Below, piece by piece: positions 58,220 through 64,000 of a stretch of DNA of 64,000 nucleotides. Source of the stretch: an uncultured Eubacteriales bacterium (GTDB lineage Bacteria; Bacillota; Clostridia; Christensenellales; CAG-138); the NCBI GenBank assembly GCA_900549955.1, contig URQH01000003.1, positions 62,001 through 126,000 of the forward strand, read 5' to 3'. The translations under genes were made by a program, and so were the position numbers. The notes under the pieces were generated by a model. It was given only the letters and a program-made list of their open reading frames with translations. It had not been told where the DNA came from and ran no database searches. Position 1 is the stretch's first letter. Each line of letters opens with the position of its first letter.

Positions 58220-59088
58220 CGGCGCGCCTCCTCGCCAAAGGCCGTCAGCACGTCGTTGCCGCCGCCGCACACGCGCCGTTCATACAGCCGCGCGTCGACC
58301 AGGAAGCGATACCAGTAACATTCCAAAAAGTGATAGACGAGGCCGGGCACCCCGTCGAGAAAGCCGCCGCAGAACACATATTTGTAGACAAACCACAGCC
58401 AGGCGCGCAAAAACATCGGCGCCCGGTAATACAGGCCGAATTTTTTCCGGCGCGTGCGCTGCAGCGCCGCGTCGGTGTTGACCGTCTCGTCCGCGCCGTT
58501 TCGATACGCCAGATAATCCTGTTCCTCCCGGATGGCATACCAGTTGCAGCGGGCGATATAGTCCCCGAGATCCTTGCAGTCGCAGTGGATGAACCGCTGC
58601 TTGGTGCGGACATAGCCGCCGTCCGTCAGCACGGTGTGCGCGTCGCGCTTGCGGTCCTCAATGCCGCCGTGGCCGCGCCGGAAGATCATGATCTTGCGGC
58701 GCTTGCTCCCGCCGTGGCGCAACAGGCGGCCCAGAAAATAGTACTCCGCCTCCATCGACACGCCGTTCACCCCGTCGGGCGCCTCCCGCAGCAACGTTTC
58801 ACACTCACTGCACAGCGCCGGCGTGAACCGCTCGTCCGCGTCGATGCGCAACAGCCACTCCGTCTCCGCGCCAATGTGCCCAATCGCCCAGTTGAACTGC
58901 GCGGCATAATAGGTGAACGCATGCTCGACCACCTCCGCGCCATGCGCGCGGGCAATGGCCACCGTGCCGTCCGTACTGCCGGAGTCCACGACCACCATGC
59001 GCGCGGCAAACCCGGCAAGCGAATCCAGGCAGGCTGCAAGGTTGTCCTCCTCATTGCGCGTCAAGATGATCGCCGTCAAATCTGCCAT
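58216..59088 (-). CDS. GT2-family glycosyltransferase
   Basis: A 290-residue GT-A enzyme: ADLTAIILTRNEEDNLAACL, VVVDSGSTDGTVAIA, LRIDADERFTPAL (metal-binding Asp motif) and a C-terminal amphipathic part (YKYVFCGGFLDGVPGLVYHF). This subgroup resembles WaaE/LpsA-type beta-glycosyltransferases. AAGGAGGCGTGACGAT precedes the ATG at 59086-59088, and a promoter lies just upstream, so it opens the minus-strand polysaccharide operon that runs to 52517. Confidence 0.88.
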   Translation of the reverse strand: MADLTAIILTRNEEDNLAACLDSLAGFAARMVVVDSGSTDGTVAIARAHGAEVVEHAFTYYAAQFNWAIGHIGAETEWLLRIDADERFTPALCSECETLLREAPDGVNGVSMEAEYYFLGRLLRHGGSKRRKIMIFRRGHGGIEDRKRDAHTVLTDGGYVRTKQRFIHCDCKDLGDYIARCNWYAIREEQDYLAYRNGADETVNTDAALQRTRRKKFGLYYRAPMFLRAWLWFVYKYVFCGGFLDGVPGLVYHFLECYWYRFLVDARLYERRVCGGGNDVLTAFGEEARR

Positions 59089-59116
59089 ATCGTCACGCCT
59101 CCTTGTCGCCGGAACC

Positions 59117-59146
59117 AGTATACCACAAGCGCACGCCACCTGTCAT
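59117..59146 (-). promoter_or_regulatory. Promoter of the polysaccharide operon
   Basis: On the minus strand ATGACA (59141-59146) and TATACT (59117-59122) are 18 nt apart, with TGG giving an extended -10. It lies about 30 nt before the GT2 gene. Confidence 0.65.
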
Positions 59147-59223
59147 GCCCCCCGTCCGGGAACCGAAAAACGGCGGGCACCCAAAACCGGGCGTCCGCCG
59201 CCATCTCTATCTGTCCATGGCCG

Positions 59224-60366
59224 CTATTCCTGCAGGGGACGCAGGCGATAGGTGACCACATAGCCGGGCATGTCCTCGCGGTAAAACGCGCGGCGCACGC
59301 GCTCCACCGTCTGCCGCCCCGCCTCATAGCTGCCGACGGGCAACAGCGCCGCGATCTCCGCCGTGCCATAGCGCGACAGCACGTCGCCACGCCGCAAGGT
59401 GGCCACCGCCACGTCGTACAGCCGCTGCATCTCCGTCTCAAACGCCTCTCCCTGCTGTTCGCCGTCCGGCCCGGTGAGCGTGAGCAGGCACAGCAGCACC
59501 GCCGTGGTCGCATGCTCCGCCAGCTTACGCTGCAGCTGATAGATGCCCTGGAACACCGGAAAGTCGCACGCATAGGCGCCGCTGCCGGACTGGTCCAGCG
59601 TCAGTTGCAGCGCCTCCATGCCCATCTGCACGCTGTGCTCGGCGCGCAGCACCGTGTCATACGCCGTGCACAACGCCTCCTGCGGCGGTACGTCCGCCCC
59701 GTTCGCCGCCGGCTGCGCCCCGGCGTCCGTGCGCGCAAGCGCCAGCATGAGCTCCGCCTGCAGCCGCCCGTCAAACTGTGCGACTTCCGCCACCTGGCGG
59801 CAAAGCGTCACGATCTCGTCATAGGCTTCCTGCGCCTTGAGCAGGTCGATCAGCCCATATACGCACTCGACATACAGGTCATGGTAATAGGCGCTGCGGG
59901 GCACGATCCAGCTCTGCGCCGCCGTCAACAGCAGCGGCCCGCGATAGAGCGCGATCATGCGCCGGTACAGCGGCATACGCCTTTCGTCGCCGGCCGGCAG
60001 CGTTCGCGCCTCCTGCGCCAGCTTTTCAAACACATACACGTCCACCGTGCAGCGTTCCATCTCCGCGTTCCACTGGTAATAGCCCCGCATCGTCAGCACG
60101 GAGTGCTCGAGCGGATCCAGCCCCTCGGTCTGCACGATCCGGCGGTACCGGTGCAGCAGCGTGCGCAGCGCGGTGGCCGGGTTGCGGCTCTCCCGATCCG
60201 ACCAGAGCGCGCCCAGCAGCTCTTCGTGCGGGACAGGACGGCCACGGCGGAGAATGAGATACTCCAAAAACAGATCGGTCTTGCGCGACTGCCGGAGCTG
60301 CTCGAGCACCGGCTTCCCATCGGCAAGCACCTCAAGCCCACCAAACAGATTGATCTGTACCTGCAA
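59224..60366 (-). CDS. BTAD/SARP-type regulator with a degenerate GGDEF-like C-terminus
   Basis: A 380-residue cytoplasmic protein. The N-terminus (INLFGGLEVLADGKPVLEQL, LFLEYLILRRGRPVPHEELL, ATALRTLLHRYRR) is an OmpR-like winged helix of SARP regulators. A BTAD-type helical domain follows (about 105-225, CTVDVYVFEKLAQEARTLP). The last 120 residues resemble a GGDEF fold: TTAVLLCLLTLTG, then LRRGDVLSRYGTAEIAALLP where the active GGDEF would be GTAEI, so no cyclase activity is expected. TTG at 60366 is preferred, 7 nt after GAGGTG. It lies upstream of the polysaccharide operon and may regulate it. Confidence 0.72.
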   Translation of the reverse strand: MQVQINLFGGLEVLADGKPVLEQLRQSRKTDLFLEYLILRRGRPVPHEELLGALWSDRESRNPATALRTLLHRYRRIVQTEGLDPLEHSVLTMRGYYQWNAEMERCTVDVYVFEKLAQEARTLPAGDERRMPLYRRMIALYRGPLLLTAAQSWIVPRSAYYHDLYVECVYGLIDLLKAQEAYDEIVTLCRQVAEVAQFDGRLQAELMLALARTDAGAQPAANGADVPPQEALCTAYDTVLRAEHSVQMGMEALQLTLDQSGSGAYACDFPVFQGIYQLQRKLAEHATTAVLLCLLTLTGPDGEQQGEAFETEMQRLYDVAVATLRRGDVLSRYGTAEIAALLPVGSYEAGRQTVERVRRAFYREDMPGYVVTYRLRPLQE

Positions 60367-60442
60367 CTGCAAACACCTCTTCTTCCACCTGCGGCCGCGC
60401 CCTCGCGGCGCGCCGAGATTTTAATTTGACTTTATTTTATTT

Positions 60443-60471
60443 AGTATATCAAAATTCCCGGGAATACGCAA
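60443..60471 (-). promoter_or_regulatory. Promoter of the BTAD regulator with a palindrome in the spacer
   Basis: On the minus strand TTGCGT (60466-60471) and TATACT (60443-60448) are 17 nt apart. ATTCCCGGGAAT (60454-60465), a perfect 12-bp palindrome, fills most of the spacer, a position where a bound repressor would block RNA polymerase. Confidence 0.65.
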
Positions 60472-60499
60472 TCGTCTTTTTTTTGCAAGTTGTTACCAA

Positions 60500-60523
60500 T
60501 TTTTCATCCGCTTTTTCATCCGC
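60500..60523. repeat. 12-bp tandem repeat between the M23 and BTAD genes
   Basis: TTTTTCATCCGC occurs twice with no gap (60500-60511, 60512-60523) just after the M23 gene on the minus strand. Confidence 0.6.
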
Positions 60524-60533
60524 CGCGCCCGCG

Positions 60534-61799
60534 TCACAGATACGGCACGGGGTTGTGCGGCACGCCGTCGATGAGCAGCTCGTAGTGCAGGTGCGGGCGG
60601 TTGTTCGTACCGTCGTCGAGCGCCGCCAGCGTGGCAACCGCCTCCCCGCGGAACACGCGCTGGTGCAGCTCGACCTGCACCCCGTCGCAATGCGTGAGCC
60701 GGGAGACAAACCCGTTTCCATGGTCGATGTCGATCACAAACCCATAGGTGCCGCGCTCGCCGCAATAGACGACCACGCCCTCCTCCGGCGCGAGGAGCTC
60801 CGTGCCGGCGCGCGCCTCATAGTCCACGCCCCAGTGTATGCTGCCCTCGCGCGTGCCAAAATAGGAGCTGATGCGCGTGCCCTTGATCGGCGCGGTAAAG
60901 TCCAGCCCGTCGGCTGCGCGCCCCGGTTCGCCTTCTTCGGCGCCCGGCTCTTCACGCGGATTTTCCGACTCGTAAGTGCCGGTGCGGACGATGGTTGCGC
61001 GCGCCTCGATGAGCGTCTCGCTCACCGGGTCGCTGCCGGTGACCACCTCACCCGCGCGGTAGGTCAGCAGTGTGGTCGTGGCCACGTAAGCCGCGGTACC
61101 GACCTGGGACACGACGCGCGTGTCCACCGCCAGCGCCGCATCCGGATTTGACACGACTTCCAGCTCGCAGCCGTATTGCAGCTCGCGCCGCTCCGTTTCA
61201 AGCAGCACGGGTACGAGCGACGGCGTTTCGAGCAGCTGTTCCAGCGCGTCCTCCTGCGTCAGCACGGGCAGCTCGCCCGTCGCATCCAGCAGCAGCAGCT
61301 CGCAGTCAAACGTCGCGCGCAGCGTGCGCTCCGTCTCCGTCTCGATCCGGCTCTGCTCCAGATAGGCCGTAAGCAGCGCCTCCGCCTCATGCCGCGAGGC
61401 AAGCGCCATCACCGGCTTGCGGTCGCACATGAGCTCCACCGCGCCCTCCGGCACCGGATACCGCACCGGCGTCGGCTCCGGCGTCGGCTCGATCTGCAAC
61501 GTTTCCGGCTCCCGCTCCGTCAGCACGACCGTACCGCCCTGCTCCGCGGCCGCCTGCGCGCGCCGGCGCGTCTGCTCCGTGAGCAGCGCAACAAGGCACA
61601 GCCCCGCCACCAGGGCCGCCGCCACCAGCGTGCAGATCAGGGTGATGCCCGGCTTTTTGCGGCCGGTCGTCTCCCTCTTGTCAACCGCTTCTTTCTTGCC
61701 TGCCGCTTCTTTCTTGCCTGCCGCTTCTTTCTTGCCGGCCGTTTCCTTTTTGCGGGGCTTTTCCCGCTTGCCGGTCGTTTCCTTCGCGGTTTTTTTCAT
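60534..61799 (-). CDS. M23 (LytM-type) metallopeptidase with G5-like domain, membrane-anchored
   Basis: A 421-residue protein: a lysine-rich cytoplasmic start with KKEAAG hexapeptide repeats (about 14-40), one membrane helix (about 52-72), a middle region with a G5-like module (VVSQVGTAAYVATTTLLTYR AGEVV) and a C-terminal M23 domain with the zinc motifs HWGVDYEA and HLHYEL. M23 enzymes cut peptidoglycan cross-bridges; with the N-terminal helix it would act at the outer membrane face. The ATG at 61797-61799 has GGAG 6 nt upstream. It follows the SpoIID-domain gene on the same strand. Confidence 0.83.
   Translation of the reverse strand: MKKTAKETTGKREKPRKKETAGKKEAAGKKEAAGKKEAVDKRETTGRKKPGITLICTLVAAALVAGLCLVALLTEQTRRRAQAAAEQGGTVVLTEREPETLQIEPTPEPTPVRYPVPEGAVELMCDRKPVMALASRHEAEALLTAYLEQSRIETETERTLRATFDCELLLLDATGELPVLTQEDALEQLLETPSLVPVLLETERRELQYGCELEVVSNPDAALAVDTRVVSQVGTAAYVATTTLLTYRAGEVVTGSDPVSETLIEARATIVRTGTYESENPREEPGAEEGEPGRAADGLDFTAPIKGTRISSYFGTREGSIHWGVDYEARAGTELLAPEEGVVVYCGERGTYGFVIDIDHGNGFVSRLTHCDGVQVELHQRVFRGEAVATLAALDDGTNNRPHLHYELLIDGVPHNPVPYL
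61686..61739. repeat. Three 18-bp tandem repeats coding KKEAAG
   Basis: CGCTTCTTTCTTGCCTGC occurs at 61686-61703 and 61704-61721 exactly and at 61722-61739 with one change. It encodes the basic tail of the M23 protein and could change length by slippage. Confidence 0.8.
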
Positions 61800-61867
61800 G
61801 CGCGTCTCCGTCTCTATTCCGTCTTGCACCCCGGCCGGGCGCGCCGTGCGTCAGGCCGGGGCAACCG

Positions 61868-64000
61868 TCAATTCATATCGATACACTTGGCGATACAATA
61901 GCCCGTCACGCCGTTGTACGTCACGTACGCCCAGGTACCGGTGATGCTGTGCACCGTGACCGTGTATCCATATCGCATGGACAGCAGCACGGTCGAATCC
62001 GACCCGGTGCCGGGCTTGTCGCGCAGGTTCAGCAGCCCGGTGTTGATCGTACCCTGCCCGGTCACCGCCGGCAGCGACGCGCCGGCGCCGGTGCCGGTGC
62101 TCACGAGCGTCACATACTTGCCGAACACAAAGCCCTCGAGCCCGGTGTCCTCCACGCGGACGCGATACCAGCTGCCCTCGCTGCCGAGGATGGTCAGCTG
62201 CGTGCGCTTGCCCAGCTTGCCGAGGCTCGTGTAGCCGGTGGACGGGCCAGTGCGGATGTTCACGCCGGTGGCGTTGATCTCCCCGCTGCCGATCGTCTCG
62301 CCGTCTCCCGTGCCGCTCGCGGTGAGCGTCACATACCGGGCGTACACATAGGCGTCCTTGCCGAGCGACAGCACCCGCACGCGATACCAGCTGCCCACCT
62401 TTTCATAGATGCCGAGCGCTTCCGGCCGGTCGAGCTTGCCAAGGCTCGTGGTCGAGGTGGACGGGCCGGTACGGAAATTGACCTGCGTCGCGTTGATCTG
62501 GCCGTAGGCCGTAAAGACGGACTCCGTGGGCGCCGGCGTGGCGGTCGGTTTGCCCGTGGCCGTCGGTTTTGCCGTGGCCGTCGTCACCGGCAGCGGGATC
62601 TCCGGCGTGGCCGTCGGTTTTGCCGTCGTCCCGCCCGTGGCCGGCGTAGCCGTCGGCTTCGGCGTGGCCGCCGGTTTTACGGTCGTCCCACCCGTGGCCG
62701 GGGTGGCCGTGGGCTTTGCCGTCGCCGTGGGCTTTGCCGTCGCCGTCGTCACCGGCAGCGGGATCTCCGGCGTGGCCGTCGGCTTCGGCGTGGCCGTGGC
62801 CGGCGCGGCCGTCGCCGCCGGCGGTTTGGCCGCCGCGGTGCGCACCGTCACGTAATTTTTGATGATATAGCCCTCCTGCCCGGTCGCGTCCACGCGCACG
62901 CGGTACCAGCCGTCCACCATGGCGTAGATGCTCACGGCGGTGTTCCGGTCCAGCTTGCCGAGGCTGGCCGTGCCGGTCGAGCTGCCCTTGCGCAGGTTCA
63001 CCGCCGTCGCGTTCACATAGCCGGCGGCGAGCACCGTCTCGGAGGTCATGACCACGTAGTCCGAGTGGATGTAGCCGGTCTGCCCGGTCGCGTCCACGCG
63101 CACGGCGTACCACTCGCCCGAGAGGCCGCTCACGGTCAGGATCGTGTTGTTGGCGAGCTTGCCAAGGCTCGTGCTCGCGGACGAGGCGCTGCGCCTGAGG
63201 TTCACGGCGCTGCCGCTCACGCGCGCGGTGCCGATCGCGGTGGCCGGGGCCTGGTCGTCCCCGCCGCCCGTCTCGGGCAGGTCTTCCGGCAGCGTGTAGG
63301 CATAGCCGGAGAGCGTGGCGCCGGCGTAATAATACGCCAGGATCTCGCGGTAGGTCTTGCCTTCGTTGGCCATCTGCTGCGCGCCGCGCTGGCTCATGCC
63401 GACGCCGTGGCCGTAGCGCGCGTGCGTGAGCGTGAACCCGTCGGCTACGGGCGAGGCATAGTAGATGCGCAGGCTCGTGTTTTCAAACAGGCCGGCCTCC
63501 GCCATCTGCTGGAAGGAAATCGTGAACGTGACCGGCACCTCGGCGTCCGCCCCCAGCACGTTGGCCAGCGACGGCGTGGGCGCAGGCGTCGGTTCCGGCG
63601 TCGGCTCCTGTTCCGGCTCCTGCGTCGGCTCCTGGTCCTGCCGCTGCGCGCCGTCCGGCGTAGGCGTCGGCTCGGACGGCTCGGTGACCGGCTCCGGCTG
63701 CTCGCCGCTGTCCGCCACGAAGCGCTGCGCCGTCACGGACAGGCGCGGCGTCACGACCGGGAATACCTCCTCCGTCGCCGATGGCTCCGGCGTCGGCGTT
63801 TCTTCCGGCTCCGGCGTCGGCGTTTCGGCCGGCTCCGGCGTCGGCGTTACTGCCGGCTCCGCGCCGGCTTCGCCGGCGACCACCTTCACCACGGCCGTGA
63901 ACACGGCGTTTTCATGGTCCAGCCCCGCCATGCTGCCCGCCGCGTCGGTGGACACCACATTCGAGATGCGCACGAGCGAATTGTATCCATAGCCGGCCGG
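61868..64000 (-). CDS. SpoIID/LytB-domain protein with five SH3 modules (5' end outside window)
   Basis: About 710 residues are visible; the start lies beyond the right edge. The SpoIID part contains a Pro/Glu/Thr-rich insertion and ends with the family signature YGHGVGMSQRGAQQMANEG and REILAYYYAGATL. SpoIID-type domains stimulate or perform glycan-strand cleavage of amidase-denuded peptidoglycan. Five bacterial SH3 modules follow (each with VNxR ... LGKL ... WYRVRV), the second and third separated by a long Pro/Thr/Ala linker (near 62520-62830) with nearly repeated units. The SH3 modules suggest wall binding. It is followed by the M23 peptidase gene, so the pair probably remodels the cell wall. 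Confidence 0.8.
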   Translation of the reverse strand, partial: PAGYGYNSLVRISNVVSTDAAGSMAGLDHENAVFTAVVKVVAGEAGAEPAVTPTPEPAETPTPEPEETPTPEPSATEEVFPVVTPRLSVTAQRFVADSGEQPEPVTEPSEPTPTPDGAQRQDQEPTQEPEQEPTPEPTPAPTPSLANVLGADAEVPVTFTISFQQMAEAGLFENTSLRIYYASPVADGFTLTHARYGHGVGMSQRGAQQMANEGKTYREILAYYYAGATLSGYAYTLPEDLPETGGGDDQAPATAIGTARVSGSAVNLRRSASSASTSLGKLANNTILTVSGLSGEWYAVRVDATGQTGYIHSDYVVMTSETVLAAGYVNATAVNLRKGSSTGTASLGKLDRNTAVSIYAMVDGWYRVRVDATGQEGYIIKNYVTVRTAAAKPPAATAAPATATPKPTATPEIPLPVTTATAKPTATAKPTATPATGGTTVKPAATPKPTATPATGGTTAKPTATPEIPLPVTTATAKPTATGKPTATPAPTESVFTAYGQINATQVNFRTGPSTSTTSLGKLDRPEALGIYEKVGSWYRVRVLSLGKDAYVYARYVTLTASGTGDGETIGSGEINATGVNIRTGPSTGYTSLGKLGKRTQLTILGSEGSWYRVRVEDTGLEGFVFGKYVTLVSTGTGAGASLPAVTGQGTINTGLLNLRDKPGTGSDSTVLLSMRYGYTVTVHSITGTWAYVTYNGVTGYCIAKCIDMN

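Noticed and set aside
62520..62830. Repeat-rich DNA that could suggest a CRISPR or minisatellite
   Set aside because: The units are irregular, coding and in frame with a Pro/Thr/Ala linker between SH3 modules; there are no constant repeats with unique spacers.

Overview
The window is GC-rich chromosomal DNA from a low-complexity-envelope, Gram-positive-type bacterium, most likely a Clostridia (Oscillospirales/Christensenellales-like) gut or anaerobic lineage. This placement is inference. It rests on strong AGGAGG ribosome sites, many lipobox-type lipoproteins instead of outer-membrane proteins, RsgI-like and DUF4179-like anti-sigma factors, a SpoIID/LytB-domain protein, a BTAD regulator, and Clostridia-style sugar and branched-chain amino acid ABC transporters. 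No rRNA, CRISPR array or insertion sequence was seen.

Layout. 1-0.8 kb: start of an AEC permease behind a YgjP-type metallopeptidase. 1-3.4 kb and 5.5-7.4 kb: two sigma/anti-sigma pairs, separated by a DMT permease, HAD phosphatase and BFD-like [2Fe-2S] protein operon. 7.5-13.1 kb: a complete branched-chain amino acid ABC system (livJHMGF order) bracketed by two small membrane proteins. 13.2-18.3 kb: a metallophosphoesterase lipoprotein, a CAT-like acyltransferase, a DUF1015 protein and aspartate kinase. 18.6-26.7 kb: an RpiR regulator, a secreted GATase-like protein, a phosphonate-type ABC transporter (PhnD, PhnC, two PhnE) and a cytoplasmic 5'-nucleotidase-like enzyme, which look like one phospho-compound scavenging unit. 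26.9-34.9 kb: an alpha-glucan locus with two GH13 enzymes, MalF/MalG permeases, a LacI-type regulator and a surface starch-binding-type lipoprotein. Its binding-protein gene (malE) is cut to 64 codons and runs straight into a 5'-truncated malF.

35.1-45.0 kb: a mobile region set between pieces of tRNA-Arg genes. Its left part (MarR regulator, heterodimeric ABC exporter, relaxase fragment) is moderately GC-rich. Its right part (MobC-like fragment, PcfB/DUF3801, Phd-Doc toxin-antitoxin, tyrosine integrase) is clearly AT-richer and has its own terminal repeats. Several genes in it are chimeras or remnants, so it looks like a decayed, layered element. An intact tRNA-Arg(CCU), a tRNA-like sequence with a shrunken T-arm and a 5' tRNA half follow it, with a consensus promoter behind them.

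45.3-64 kb: a HAD phosphatase, a barstar-like protein and a SanA-type protein; then surface-polysaccharide genes (undecaprenyl-phosphate sugar transferase, flippase, Wzy-type polymerase fused to a TupA-like ATP-grasp, three glycosyltransferases), interrupted by a UPF0597 cysteine desulfidase-like gene, a UPF0489 gene and a PfkB sugar kinase; then a BTAD regulator with a degenerate GGDEF-like tail, an M23 endopeptidase, and a SpoIID-domain protein with five SH3 modules that runs off the window.

The most unusual signals are three genes (a phosphoesterase lipoprotein, the LacI-type regulator and the SanA protein) whose -10 box lies exactly 6 nt before ATG, predicting leaderless mRNAs; the malE-malF deletion junction; the layered tRNA-Arg insertion scars; the Wzy/ATP-grasp fusion; and the BTAD/GGDEF-like regulator.
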